Shown: positions 25,275-34,050 of the stretch, piece by piece
Position numbering within the stretch: the stretch's first letter is position 1
Layout of the letters: every line of letters begins with the position of its first letter
Assembly: GCA_038212445.1 (NCBI GenBank)
Contig: JBBQUM010000004.1
Coordinates: 1-64,000 of the forward strand
Length of the DNA stretch: 64,000 bases
Direction of reading: 5' to 3'
Source: TMP-7 sp038212445
Lineage (GTDB): Bacteria; Acidobacteriota; Terriglobia; Bryobacterales; Bryobacteraceae
The notes under the pieces: generated by a model
The model's database searches: none
Told to the model about the DNA's origin: nothing
The model's input: only the letters and a program-made list of their open reading frames with translations
Translations under genes and position numbers: made by a program

Positions 25275-25835
25275 ATGCCCCTGACCCGCGAAAAAGCGCA
25301 ATTAATGAGCGCATCAGAGATCGACCGTTCCATGGTTCGACTCGCTCACGAAATTCTAGAGAAGACGACGGACCTCGACAAACTCGCCTTCATCGGGATC
25401 CGCAGGAGGGGTGTTCCCCTCGCTCGCCGGCTGGCGGCGAAGATATCGGAACTCGAGAAGCGCGAGATTCCGGTGGGCGTGCTGGATATCAATCTTTACC
25501 GCGATGATCTGTCGACGGTGGGTGCGGTGCCGGTGGTGAACGCCACTGAAATCAGTTTCCCGGTTACCGGCAAGGACATCGTCCTCACTGACGATGTGCT
25601 CTACACCGGACGAACGATCCGTGCAGCACTGGACGCGTTGTTTGATCATGGACGCCCGGCAAGAGTGCAATTGCTGGTGCTGATAGACCGCGGGCACCGC
25701 GAGCTTCCCATCGAAGCAAGGTACGTTGGCCGGATGGTGCAAACCTCGGCGATGGAGATCATCGAAGTGAAATTTCGTGAGATTGATGGCCGGGAGGAAG
25801 TCCTGCTGGCCGAGAGGCTTCCGGAAACTGCCTGA
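25275..25835 (+). CDS. pyrR: Bifunctional pyrimidine operon regulator / uracil phosphoribosyltransferase PyrR
   Basis: PyrR senses UMP and controls pyr genes by binding mRNA; it also has weak uracil phosphoribosyltransferase activity. The PRPP loop VLTDDVLYTGRTIRAALDAL is at about residues 97-116, and the segment GIRRRGVPLARRLA (about 42-55) is typical. At 186 residues it is normal length. A second ATG (MSASEIDRSM) ten codons downstream could be the true start. It leads pyrB and pyrC; no clear attenuator was found in the short gap ahead, so RNA-level control here is unproven. Confidence 0.93.
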   Translation: MPLTREKAQLMSASEIDRSMVRLAHEILEKTTDLDKLAFIGIRRRGVPLARRLAAKISELEKREIPVGVLDINLYRDDLSTVGAVPVVNATEISFPVTGKDIVLTDDVLYTGRTIRAALDALFDHGRPARVQLLVLIDRGHRELPIEARYVGRMVQTSAMEIIEVKFREIDGREEVLLAERLPETA

Positions 25836-25837
25836 CC

Positions 25838-26749
25838 ATGGCGCGCGGTCTGCTTGGCATTGAAGAGCTGGAGCGGAGCGAAATCGAAGAGATTTTGCGG
25901 CGGGCGAAGAGTTTTCAACCGGTCCAGAATCAATCCTTCAAGCGCTTCGAGACGCTGCGCGGACGGATGGTGGTGAACCTGTTTTTCGAGGCTTCCACCC
26001 GTACGCGCACGAGCTTTGAAATCGCCGCGAAGAGATTAGGCGCCGACGCCATCTCGATCACGGCATCCGGCTCGAGCGTATCGAAGGGTGAGAGCCTGGT
26101 GGATACGCTGAACACGCTGGGCGCCATGCGTCCCGACGCGATCATCATGCGACACTCGGCTTCGGGAGCGCCTCATTTTCTCTCGCGCTACCTGCCCACC
26201 CCCATCATCAATGCCGGCGACGGCACACACGAGCATCCCACACAAGCCCTACTGGATGCGCTGACTATAGAGGACAACAAAGGAACCATTGAGGGGCTGC
26301 GAGTAGCCATTATCGGCGACATCGCCCATAGCCGTGTGGCACGGTCAAACGTTCACCTGCTTTCGAAGTTCGGCACGAGCGTGGTGCTCTGTGGACCTCC
26401 CGCGTTGCTGCCGGCAGAGCTGACGCAGCTGGGTCGTGGCGTGGTGTTGACGCATGACATCCATGAGGCGATTCGCGGCGCCGACATCATCATGATGCTG
26501 CGCGTGCAATTAGAGCGTCAGCACGAAACACCGTTCCCTGCCTCGGACTATTTTCGCTTTTATGGCTTGCGGCTCGAGCATCTTGAGCTGGCCAAGCCGG
26601 ACGCGATCGTGCTGCATCCGGGTCCGATCAACCGTGGCCGCGAATTGTCGAATGATGTGGCCGACTCCCAGCGTTCGGCGATTCTCAACCAGGTGGAGAA
26701 TGGCATCGCGGTCAGAATGGCCGTGCTCGAACGGATTCTAGCGCAATGA
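25838..26749 (+). CDS. pyrB: Aspartate carbamoyltransferase catalytic subunit
   Basis: Catalyses the committed step of pyrimidine synthesis, carbamoyl phosphate plus aspartate. The carbamoyl-phosphate motif FFEASTRTRTSFE is at about residues 50-62, the SVSKGES loop at about 79-85, HEHPTQALLDALTI at about 130-143, and HPGPINRG near 265. Length of 303 residues is normal. No pyrI regulatory subunit is nearby, which fits the PyrR-controlled type. Two bases after pyrR; overlaps pyrC by ATGA. Confidence 0.96.
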   Translation: MARGLLGIEELERSEIEEILRRAKSFQPVQNQSFKRFETLRGRMVVNLFFEASTRTRTSFEIAAKRLGADAISITASGSSVSKGESLVDTLNTLGAMRPDAIIMRHSASGAPHFLSRYLPTPIINAGDGTHEHPTQALLDALTIEDNKGTIEGLRVAIIGDIAHSRVARSNVHLLSKFGTSVVLCGPPALLPAELTQLGRGVVLTHDIHEAIRGADIIMMLRVQLERQHETPFPASDYFRFYGLRLEHLELAKPDAIVLHPGPINRGRELSNDVADSQRSAILNQVENGIAVRMAVLERILAQ

Positions 26750-28035
26750 AGAACTTGCTGATTCAGGGTGGACGCGTCATCGACCCTGCATCCGGACGCG
26801 ATGAAACAGCCGACGTCCTGATCGAGGACGGGCGCATTCGCGCGATCGGCGCCGGCCTTCACGCAGGTGAAGCAGAAGTGTTGAGCGCAGCGGGATGTGT
26901 GGTGGCACCTGGTTTCGTGGACATGCATGTTCATCTTCGCGATCCGGGATTCGAGTATTCAGAAACCGTGGAGACGGGTGCGCGTGCGGGTGCCGCCGGC
27001 GGGTTCACAACTATCTGCTGTATGCCGAACACGTCGCCGGTGAACGATAGCGCGACCGTAACCAGCTACATCGTGGACCGGGCCCGGCGGACTGCGATCG
27101 TAAAAGTCCATCCCATCGGGGCCATCACGAAAGGCAGCCTGGGAGAGGAACTCGCGGCATTCGGCTCAATGCAGAAGGCCGGCGCGGTGGCTGTCTCAGA
27201 CGACGGCAAGCCGGTGATGAACGCGCGCCTCATGCGGCGGGCAATGGAGACAGCAAAGTCCCTGGGCCTACCGGTGATCAATCACTGCGAGGACCTGAAC
27301 CTGAGTGCGGGCGGAGACATGCACGAGGGCGCTCAAAGCGTACGCTGGGGATTGCGAGGCATCCCGTCCGCCGCCGAGGACGTGATGGTGGCGCGCGACA
27401 TTCTGCTGGCCGAGTTGACCGGCGCCCGCTACCACGTCGCACACATTTCCACCCGGCATGCGGTGGCAATGGTCGCGTTCGCAAAAAGCCGGGGCCTGAG
27501 TGTGACTTCGGAAACGACGCCCCATCATTTCGCGCTCACCGACTCTGACATGCTGCCCTACGACAGCAACTTCAAGATGAAGCCGCCGCTCCGGCGGCAG
27601 GGCGACATCGACGCAGTGATTGAAGGTCTTGCGTCAGGCGCGATTGACGCCATTGCCACCGATCACGCGCCGCACGCTGGTCACGACAAAATGCAGGAAT
27701 TCGAGCGCTGTCCCTTCGGCATTATTGGCCTCGAAACGGCACTGGGGCTTTCACTGGAAATCGTGCATCGCGGGATCATCACGCTCAAGCGATTGATCGA
27801 GTTGTTCACCACCGGACCCGCGCGGATTCTCTCGCTCGATGCCGGCACGCTGACTGAAGGCGCACCGGGTGATGTAACGGTTTTCGATACGGACCGCCGC
27901 TGGAAGTACGACGTCTCCCGTTCGCATTCGAAAAGCCGCAACTCTCCGTTCGATGGCCGTGAGTTTCGCGGCGGTGCCGTGGCCACCGTGGTGGACGGAA
28001 GCATTGTTTGGAAAATTGAAAACACGCCAGCATAA
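26746..28035 (+). CDS. pyrC: Dihydroorotase (type I)
   Basis: Closes carbamoyl aspartate to dihydroorotate. The metal-binding HxH is in DMHVHLRDPGFEYSE (about residues 58-72); the later histidines sit in NHCEDLNLS (about 178) and HVAHISTRHA (about 228), and the catalytic aspartate in ATDHAPHAG (about 303). The 429-residue length and the DPGFEYSET motif mark the type I (PyrC of Gram-positive and ATCase-associated) class. Third gene of the pyr operon. Confidence 0.95.
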   Translation: MKNLLIQGGRVIDPASGRDETADVLIEDGRIRAIGAGLHAGEAEVLSAAGCVVAPGFVDMHVHLRDPGFEYSETVETGARAGAAGGFTTICCMPNTSPVNDSATVTSYIVDRARRTAIVKVHPIGAITKGSLGEELAAFGSMQKAGAVAVSDDGKPVMNARLMRRAMETAKSLGLPVINHCEDLNLSAGGDMHEGAQSVRWGLRGIPSAAEDVMVARDILLAELTGARYHVAHISTRHAVAMVAFAKSRGLSVTSETTPHHFALTDSDMLPYDSNFKMKPPLRRQGDIDAVIEGLASGAIDAIATDHAPHAGHDKMQEFERCPFGIIGLETALGLSLEIVHRGIITLKRLIELFTTGPARILSLDAGTLTEGAPGDVTVFDTDRRWKYDVSRSHSKSRNSPFDGREFRGGAVATVVDGSIVWKIENTPA

Positions 28036-28068
28036 CCACAACACGCTAGGGTAGTGTCGGGAGGATTC

Positions 28069-30798
28069 ATGCGATCTCGTGGCGGTCTGCTGTTCGCGGT
28101 ATTGCTGGTAGTGATTTCGCTGGCCGGGGCCCGAACGGTTGCCGGCTGGGTGCTGGATTACCAGTGGTGGAAGGAACTCGGGCAGGTTTCCACCTGGATC
28201 AGCATGATGCTCTACAGCGTGGGCCCCGGACTGGCCTGCTGGCTGCTCGCTTTTGTGGTCCTGTGGATCACTCACGCGCGTGGGATGAAGGCTGGCGGCA
28301 CGCGACTCGGCGCGCATACGATCTACGCACGCCTGGCCACGCTTGCGATCGCCGTGGTGGCAGCGATTTATGCGGCACAAGCCGTGGACTCATGGGAAGT
28401 GGTTCGCTACTTCGGCGGCATGGCGCTTGGAGCCGACGGCGGCTGGCGCGACCCGGTGTACGGGCAGCCGCTGGCCTTTTACTTCTTTGAGCTGCCTTTC
28501 TATCGCACATTGCTGACAGTGGTGATGAGCCTGTCGCTGATCGCCGCAGTGGTGCACCTGGTGACGTCGCGCGGCTGGTATGCGTTCCTAAACATGGGGC
28601 AGCAGGCCAACAGTGTCGTGCTGAACATTGGCAACGACGAGATTGCCGCGGCGTTCCAGTCAAAGTTCTTCCGCACGCTCATCTCGATTTTCCTCGCTGG
28701 GCTCGCGGTCTGGTTTTACCTGCGCCGCTACGAATGGCTGCTGGCTGACCACGGGTTCATGGTGGGCGTTGACTGGACAGCGGAAACAGTCCGCCTGCCG
28801 CTGCTGTGGATGTCGGTAATTGCCTGCGTGCTGGCGGCGGGATTTATTTGGATGGGACGGCTTCGGTTTGCCCTGGCGATGGTGGTGGTGCCTATGCTGG
28901 GCGCAATTGTGCCGCAGTTAGTCACGTCGCTGTACGTCAAGCCGAACGAAATCGCGATCCAGAAACCTTATATTCAGCGCCATATCCAGGCCACGCGTCT
29001 CGCCTACGGGCTGACTGAGCACATCAAGGAGAAGGATTTTCCGGCGCGTCGTGAAGCCAGAGTGAACGTGGATAAGAACAAGGCGCTACTGGACAACGTG
29101 CGTCTGTGGGACTGGCAAGCGTTCAAAGACACAGTCAGCCAGATCCAGCCGTTGCGTCCTTACGTCTACTCCGACGCCGATGTGGACCGCTATACGATTG
29201 GCGGTCAATTGCGCCAGGTGCTGATCGCGCCTCGCGAACTGGACTTGAACCAGTTGGGAGACGCGCGCAACCGCTGGGCCAATCCTAATACGGTTTACAC
29301 GCATGGCTATGGCCTGGTGCTGGGCGAAGCGAACCGGATTGATTCAAACGGACTGCCGATTCTGTTCATCCGCAACGCGCCCCCTGAGATTCTCACGCCC
29401 AGCTTGAAACTCACCCGTCCTGAACTCTACTATGGCGAGCAGGTTCACGAGCCCGTGTTCGTGCGCACCAACCAGCCGGAGTTCAACTATCCCTCTGGTT
29501 CGAACAATGTTCACACCACCTATGAAGGTACGGGCGGCTTCCCGATTTCATCGGCACCGATGCGGCTTGCAGCGTCGCTGGTGTATGGCGATTGGAACAT
29601 CCTGTTGACCAGCCAGCTTACCTCGGGAAGCCGGATGATGATTCACCGGAGTATCACCGAGCGACTGCATACGCTCGCGGGGTTCATCACCTGGGACGCC
29701 GATCCTTATCTGGTGATTGCCGCTGACGGGACGCTGCACTGGTTTGTGGACGGCTACGTCACCTCGAACGTGCATCCTTATTCACGGTCGTCGTACCTGG
29801 CCGAGGCAGGTGGGATCAACTACATTCGCAATTCAGTGAAAGCGACGGTGGATGCCTACAACGGCAGCGTGAAGCTCTACGTGTTTGACGAAGCCGATCC
29901 GCTCATCCGGGCTTATCAAAAGCTGTTCCCCGCCCTGCTGACGCCGATGTCGGAGATGCCGGCCGATCTGCGCGCACACGCACGCTATCCCGAGGCGATG
30001 TTCCGGGTGCAGGCGGAGATGTACCGGACATTCCACATGTTGGATGCAGAGTCGTTCTATAACAAGGCCGATCTGTGGGACCTTGCCGGGTGGGTACAGG
30101 ATCAGAGCAAACCGCCGCAGCCGATTCCTCCGGCATACGTTGTGGCAACGCTGCCGGGCGAGGCTAATCCGGAGTTCGTACTGTCGATTCCGTTCACTCC
30201 GCACAGCAAGGATAATCTGATCGGGTTGATGATGGCTCGCTGCGACGGCGCCAAGCTGGGTGAGACCAACGTGCTGCTGCTGTCGAAGTCGGAGACGATT
30301 TACGGACCGATGCAGGTGGAAGCGCGGATCAATCAGGATCAGACGATCTCAAAGGATCTCACGCTCTGGAACCAGCAGGGTTCACAGGTACTACACGGGC
30401 AAATGCTGGTTCTACCGGTGGACGATACGTTCATGTATGTCCATCCAATTTACATTCAAGCTCGCGAAGCACGGATGCCGCAGTTGAAGAAGGTAGTGGT
30501 AGCGGTGGGGAGTTCGCTGATCTACACCGACACCTGGGAACAGGCGATGGCACAGCTTGCGGCGCTATCACCGGGCGCGGCGGCATCGGCGTCGAGTGCG
30601 GCACCTCCGCCTCCGGTCTTATTACCGGCGGGAGCAGCACCAGGCGGCCGCGCGCAAGGGCTGGTTCAGCAGAAGGCGGATCCGGTGGTTGACGCGATCC
30701 GCGATCATCTCCAGCGTTATCGTTCTTTGGCAGCTCAGGGCAAATGGGGAGAAGCCGGCAAAGAACTCGAGGCAATTGAAGGACTGGTGCGGAAATAA
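28069..30798 (+). CDS. UPF0182 family multi-pass membrane protein
   Basis: The 909-residue protein has about seven membrane helices in the first 300 residues (for example GLLFAVLLVVISLAGARTV and WLLAFVVLWITHA) and a large soluble domain after them. Motifs such as RPYVYSDADVDRY and THGYGLVLGEANRID are typical of UPF0182, whose function is unknown. The C-terminus has an Ala/Pro-rich linker and a short helical tail (DAIRDHLQRYRSLAAQGKWG). The ATG with GGGAGG ahead of it is preferred over a GTG 15 bases upstream. The last 320 bases of the gene have been tandemly duplicated downstream. Confidence 0.9.
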   Translation: MRSRGGLLFAVLLVVISLAGARTVAGWVLDYQWWKELGQVSTWISMMLYSVGPGLACWLLAFVVLWITHARGMKAGGTRLGAHTIYARLATLAIAVVAAIYAAQAVDSWEVVRYFGGMALGADGGWRDPVYGQPLAFYFFELPFYRTLLTVVMSLSLIAAVVHLVTSRGWYAFLNMGQQANSVVLNIGNDEIAAAFQSKFFRTLISIFLAGLAVWFYLRRYEWLLADHGFMVGVDWTAETVRLPLLWMSVIACVLAAGFIWMGRLRFALAMVVVPMLGAIVPQLVTSLYVKPNEIAIQKPYIQRHIQATRLAYGLTEHIKEKDFPARREARVNVDKNKALLDNVRLWDWQAFKDTVSQIQPLRPYVYSDADVDRYTIGGQLRQVLIAPRELDLNQLGDARNRWANPNTVYTHGYGLVLGEANRIDSNGLPILFIRNAPPEILTPSLKLTRPELYYGEQVHEPVFVRTNQPEFNYPSGSNNVHTTYEGTGGFPISSAPMRLAASLVYGDWNILLTSQLTSGSRMMIHRSITERLHTLAGFITWDADPYLVIAADGTLHWFVDGYVTSNVHPYSRSSYLAEAGGINYIRNSVKATVDAYNGSVKLYVFDEADPLIRAYQKLFPALLTPMSEMPADLRAHARYPEAMFRVQAEMYRTFHMLDAESFYNKADLWDLAGWVQDQSKPPQPIPPAYVVATLPGEANPEFVLSIPFTPHSKDNLIGLMMARCDGAKLGETNVLLLSKSETIYGPMQVEARINQDQTISKDLTLWNQQGSQVLHGQMLVLPVDDTFMYVHPIYIQAREARMPQLKKVVVAVGSSLIYTDTWEQAMAQLAALSPGAAASASSAAPPPPVLLPAGAAPGGRAQGLVQQKADPVVDAIRDHLQRYRSLAAQGKWGEAGKELEAIEGLVRK

Positions 30799-30835
30799 AA
30801 AATCTCCAAGGCACCCGTGGAGGGCGCCCTGGAGA
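30796..30835. terminator. Hairpin after UPF0182 (first copy)
   Basis: TCTCCA and TGGAGA, with inner GC pairs, form a stem right after the stop codon. An A-tract precedes it on the plus strand, giving TTTTTT after the stem on the minus strand. So it would terminate leftward transcription best and may act weakly for rightward transcription. Confidence 0.5.
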
Positions 30836-30857
30836 AGGGGACCGTCCGGGTCAGTTG

Positions 30858-31175
30858 TGCCGCAGTTGAAGAAGGTGGCGGTGGGGAGTTCGCTGATCCA
30901 TACCGACACGTGGGAACAGGTGATGGCACAGCTTGCCGAGCTTTCGCCGGGCGCGGCGGCATCGGCGTCGAGTGCCGCACCTCCGCCTCCGGTCCTCTTG
31001 CCGGCGGCACCAGCACCGGGCGGCCGCATGCCGGGACTCGCTCCACAGAAGGCGGATCGGGTGGTTGGATGTGATCCGCGAACATCTCCAGCGTTATCGT
31101 TCTTTGGCAGCTCAGGGAAAATGGGGAGAAGCCGGCAAAGAACTCGAGGCAATTGAAGGACTGGTGCGGAAATAA
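30858..31175 (+). pseudogene. Duplicated C-terminal fragment of UPF0182
   Basis: The fragment matches the last 106 codons of the intact gene: VPQLKKVAVGSSLIHTDTWE and the Ala/Pro-rich linker, then DVIREHLQRYRSLAAQGKWG and the same ending IEGLVRK. A single extra base at GTGGTTGGATGTG (against GTGGTTGACGCG) shifts the frame, and there is no start or ribosome-binding site. It is a relic of the tandem duplication. Confidence 0.85.
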
Positions 31176-31213
31176 AAAATCTCCAAGGCACCCGTGGAGG
31201 GGCGCCCTGGAGA
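31174..31213 (-). terminator. Terminator of the leftward GGDEF-like gene (second hairpin copy)
   Basis: Read on the minus strand, TCTCCA...TGGAGA forms a stem with inner GGGCGCC pairs, directly followed by TTTTTT. It is 53 bases past the stop of the leftward gene. It arose as the duplicate of the hairpin behind UPF0182. Confidence 0.65.
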
Positions 31214-31265
31214 AGAGGACCGTCCGGGTCAGTTGTGCCCATGACCGGGAAGGCGAGGAAAATCG

Positions 31266-32465
31266 TTAGACCGCTCGACGCCGTTGCGGAACTTCAAGTG
31301 AAAGCGACCGACGGCTGCGCCGCGTCTCCTGCATTCGCTCGGACGCCGCGGCTAGAACATCGGCGAAAGGCTCGCCCTTGGCTTCAACGCCACCCCAGCT
31401 AAACAGGATGGACGAGGTGCCGATGGCGCGCAGTTGAAAGTCCCAAAGAGCTTCGGCGATTTCGCCTAAGCGATGCTGCGCGGCCGGTTCATGATCCGAG
31501 GGACAGATCATGAGGAATTCATCGGGCGCCTTCTGACAGGCAAACTCACCGGGCTGCAGAATCGTACGCAGATGGTCGGTGACGCTGGCAGTGAGCATCT
31601 CAATTCCAAGTTCTCCGGTCTCGTCGCGACGAGCCGTAAAATCGTTAATCCCGATCACAATGACAAGGCCGCGGACGGGTTTTTCGCCGTTTAGCAAACG
31701 AGCCAGCGTCATGCCCTCGTGGAAGCCTTCAGGGATAGACAGAGTGTCGCTGGAGTTCTGCAGGGTCTCAAAGGGGATGAGCTCACCCAGTTTGGGCCTT
31801 TGAGCAGTTCGGGGTGAGGCGACCACTTCGACGGCCGGCGTCTCGTGCATCTTGCGCTGGGTGCCGAGCAGCTTGTCCCAATTCTTTTTGTGCGCAGTTT
31901 GGGCGGCAGTGGCGGCCGTACGGTCAGCTACAGGACGCTCGACGATGACTTCCGGAGTCTTGGCGACGGTCGGGTTGGCGTCCGGTGTGGGTACATCGTG
32001 GCCGGCGCGAGCAGCCGCGCGGCCCATAAACTCACGAGCCAGCATTCGGGCTTCGGCAAGTGAAGCGCCGGGATTGCTATCGACGGGGGCAGCGGCGGCA
32101 GGCTGAGCTTCCGCTGGACGGCGCCCTTTGCGGGAGACGAACTCTTTGGCGCGCTCCATCGAAGGACCGGCATCGGTGGCTGCGACGCGCTCGGTGACAG
32201 CAGCATGCTCAGTCACACGGTGAGATTCGGCGCTTGGCGCAACGGCCTGGGTAGCTGCTGCGGCGGCATTGGCGGCGGCCACGGCCTGGACAAGCACCTG
32301 ATTGCGGACAATCTCAGCGTCGCGCCGAACCCGAAGTTCGACGTTGAGCTCACGAAGATGCTCGTTGTTTCGTTTGAGCAGTTCGCAGACCAGCGCTACT
32401 GCGGCGGCACACAGAACCAAACCGAGGCTTACGAAGATCTGCAGGTGATTGCCGAGGAGTTCCAT
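31266..32465 (-). CDS. Membrane-anchored protein with a degenerate GGDEF (diguanylate cyclase-like) domain
   Basis: The 399-residue protein begins with one membrane helix (FVSLGLVLCAAAVALVCELL) and a short coiled coil, then a long Ala/Thr-rich linker (about 50-200). The C-terminal domain (about 235-385) has the GGDEF-fold pattern, with RGLVIVIGINDF (about 265-276) and a site reading QKAPDEFLMIC where GGDEF is expected. Loss of both glycines suggests it does not make cyclic di-GMP; it may bind nucleotide or act as a scaffold. It sits at the edge of the flagellar locus and diverges from flaG, so a role in motility control is possible. Confidence 0.7.
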   Translation of the reverse strand: MELLGNHLQIFVSLGLVLCAAAVALVCELLKRNNEHLRELNVELRVRRDAEIVRNQVLVQAVAAANAAAAATQAVAPSAESHRVTEHAAVTERVAATDAGPSMERAKEFVSRKGRRPAEAQPAAAAPVDSNPGASLAEARMLAREFMGRAAARAGHDVPTPDANPTVAKTPEVIVERPVADRTAATAAQTAHKKNWDKLLGTQRKMHETPAVEVVASPRTAQRPKLGELIPFETLQNSSDTLSIPEGFHEGMTLARLLNGEKPVRGLVIVIGINDFTARRDETGELGIEMLTASVTDHLRTILQPGEFACQKAPDEFLMICPSDHEPAAQHRLGEIAEALWDFQLRAIGTSSILFSWGGVEAKGEPFADVLAAASERMQETRRSRRSLSLEVPQRRRAV

Positions 32466-32671
32466 AGATTGTCCCGTTGAATGATTCTAGGGCACATGTG
32501 GACTGGGACAAATAGAACTGGGCTACCAAAATGGTTGGTACGAAGGAGGAATAAGAACCTAGAACCGTAGTGGCTTTTTCGTAGGCGGGATTAGCTAGGA
32601 AGGGTACCCGAGGGTGGGAGTGCGAAAACACCTTAGGCGCGAAAAAGCAGGAGAGGTCGCAAACTTTTCAT

Positions 32672-32698
32672 TCAAGTCTCAGAAAGCGCTCCCGATAA
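32672..32698 (+). promoter_or_regulatory. Sigma-28 (FliA-type) promoter of flaG-fliS
   Basis: TCAAGTCT and CCCGATAA are separated by exactly 11 bases, very close to the flagellar sigma consensus TAAAGTTT-N11-GCCGATAA. It lies about 48 bases ahead of flaG, in a 280-base gap that holds no other gene. fliA, encoding the matching sigma factor, is in this window. Confidence 0.75.
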
Positions 32699-32745
32699 GG
32701 AGGACAGTGGCGGAAGTGGTCAGACATCCGTCAGAGGCGAATCCC

Positions 32746-33042
32746 ATGGACATTGGATCAGTCATAAACGCGGCGGCCGCTGGTCGGGTACCGGCAATCA
32801 GTCTGGATAGTCCTAGCCCGGAATCGCGCGCGCAGGTCGCAAAGCAGAGAGAACTCATTCAAGCAGTAAAGGCCTTGAATGGTACGCAACTGTTTGGTAG
32901 TCACAGCGAACTGACATTTGTGTTCGATCGCGAAACACATCGAGCTCTGGTGCGAGTCGTCGATCGGAAGACCGGAGAGGTGACGATGCAGGTGCCGCCG
33001 GAATATGTCATTCGCATGGCTGAGCAGACTAAAACGAAATAA
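32746..33042 (+). CDS. flaG: FlaG family flagellar protein
   Basis: A 98-residue protein with the FlaG pattern: a variable start and a conserved C-terminal part, LTFVFDRETHRALVRVVDRK then TGEVTMQVPPEYVIRMAE. FlaG proteins influence filament length and are typically encoded next to fliS or fliD, as here. The start at MDIGSVINAA is chosen because an in-frame upstream extension would cover the sigma-28 promoter. It is followed by fliS eight bases later. Confidence 0.85.
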   Translation: MDIGSVINAAAAGRVPAISLDSPSPESRAQVAKQRELIQAVKALNGTQLFGSHSELTFVFDRETHRALVRVVDRKTGEVTMQVPPEYVIRMAEQTKTK

Positions 33043-33050
33043 TAAAACTC

Positions 33051-33497
33051 ATGTCAACTCCCAACACCTATAGCAGTTGTCTTGATGATCTGGTCCTGGA
33101 GGCCGATCCGCTCACTTTGGTCACTTTGTTGTACCGTGGTGCGGTGGACGCAGTGAGGGCCGGCAGAGCGAGTTTGGCCAAGGGAGACATCGCCGAGCGA
33201 TCGCGTCAAATCTCGAAGGCGACTTCCATCGTCAACGAGTTGGCTATGAGTCTCGACCACAGCCAAGGTGGCGAGGTCAGTCGGAATCTAGCGGAGCTGT
33301 ATGATTACATGGCGCGACGCCTGAACCAGGCAAACCGCGAGCAAATCGAGCAGCCGTTAACGGAAGTGGAGTCGCTGCTGACGACGCTGCTGGAGGCGTG
33401 GCAGCTATGCCAAGATGCAGCGGCCGCAAAAGCCCCGAGCGGCTATCGGGAACAGGTGAATCAACCCGAGTACCGACCGCTGAGTTGCATTGCCTAG
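33051..33497 (+). CDS. fliS: Flagellin export chaperone FliS
   Basis: The 148-residue, mostly helical protein matches FliS, which binds the C-terminus of flagellin and keeps it unfolded for export. Typical segments are PLTLVTLLYRGAVDAVRAGR (about residues 20-39) and SKATSIVNELAMSLDHSQGG, with NLAELYDYMARRLNQAN (about 85-101). It is probably cotranscribed with flaG from the sigma-28 promoter. Its 3' end overlaps the convergent flgM by four bases. Confidence 0.92.
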   Translation: MSTPNTYSSCLDDLVLEADPLTLVTLLYRGAVDAVRAGRASLAKGDIAERSRQISKATSIVNELAMSLDHSQGGEVSRNLAELYDYMARRLNQANREQIEQPLTEVESLLTTLLEAWQLCQDAAAAKAPSGYREQVNQPEYRPLSCIA

Positions 33498-33739
33498 ATC
33501 TTCTTGTGCGTGTTAACGATGCTGGCAGCCAAATCGGCTGCCGGGATGGAGTAAGTCCCCGCCTCATACTGCTGTTTTAGCTCTTCGATGCGAGGGACGT
33601 CAGAGTCGAGGGCTGTCCGGGCAACATCGGAGACTCCCGCAGTGTCGGCGAGCGGCTTGGTGTGGCCGGCGGGGGACAACTTTGCTTTCGGGGCTCCGGG
33701 GTCCGGGCCAGGAATGGGCGAGTTACCTTGAATCTTCAC
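33494..33739 (-). CDS. flgM: Anti-sigma-28 factor FlgM
   Basis: An 81-residue protein with a disordered N-terminus and the FlgM-type C-terminal helices: RIEELKQQYEAGTYSIPAAD then LAASIVNTHKKI. FlgM holds sigma-28 inactive until the hook is complete and FlgM is exported. Last gene of the leftward rod/ring operon. The partner sigma factor, fliA, is about 15 kb to the right. Confidence 0.82.
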   Translation of the reverse strand: MKIQGNSPIPGPDPGAPKAKLSPAGHTKPLADTAGVSDVARTALDSDVPRIEELKQQYEAGTYSIPAADLAASIVNTHKKI

Positions 33740-33765
33740 CTTGTACCTCGGAGGGCACTATAGCG

Positions 33766-34050
33766 TCAGGAATCGCCGAGGCCCTTGGTTACCAGTTTAG
33801 CCAAGCCCATGCCGCCGCCGTTCGCCAGCATTTGAGCGAACTGTTGCTCGGCCATATCGGCTAAGGCCGAACCGGCTTCGTCTTCCCCGGCCCAGGAAGC
33901 ACCTCCGCCAGCGTGAGCGGATTTGAGCATCTGTTGAATGAGGATCGCCTCAAACTGACGCGCCGCGTCGGCGATATTCTTCGGTTTCACCGCCGGGTCC
34001 GAGTTAGTGGCGGCCGCGGTCGCGGCGGGAACAGCTAGAAGTCCGCCCAT
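33766..34050 (-). CDS. flgJ: FlgJ-like rod-binding protein (no muramidase domain)
   Basis: The 94-residue product matches the N-terminal rod-binding domain of FlgJ: IADAARQFEAILIQQMLKSA (about 26-45) and GSALADMAEQQFAQMLA (about 61-77). The C-terminal peptidoglycan hydrolase domain found in enterobacterial FlgJ is missing, so another enzyme must open the wall for the rod. It directly follows flgI, as is usual (start and stop share one base). Confidence 0.85.
   Translation of the reverse strand: MGGLLAVPAATAAATNSDPAVKPKNIADAARQFEAILIQQMLKSAHAGGGASWAGEDEAGSALADMAEQQFAQMLANGGGMGLAKLVTKGLGDS

Larger units (their letters stand above)
30476..31235. repeat. Tandem duplication of the UPF0182 3' end
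   Basis: A unit of about 380 bases, from TGCCGCAGTTGAAGAAGG in the UPF0182 coding end through the hairpin and the phrase GGACCGTCCGGGTCAGTTG, is present twice head to tail, with the junction at 30857/30858. The copies differ by scattered substitutions and a few small indels. The second copy includes the duplicated stop codon and hairpin. Confidence 0.9.

Noticed and set aside
30557..31156. 199-codon plus-strand frame across the UPF0182 end
   Set aside because: It begins out of frame inside UPF0182 and reads into the frameshifted duplicate; it is an artefact of the duplication.
32614..32745. Longer N-terminus for flaG
   Set aside because: The extra 44 codons cover the sigma-28 promoter and are unlike FlaG proteins.
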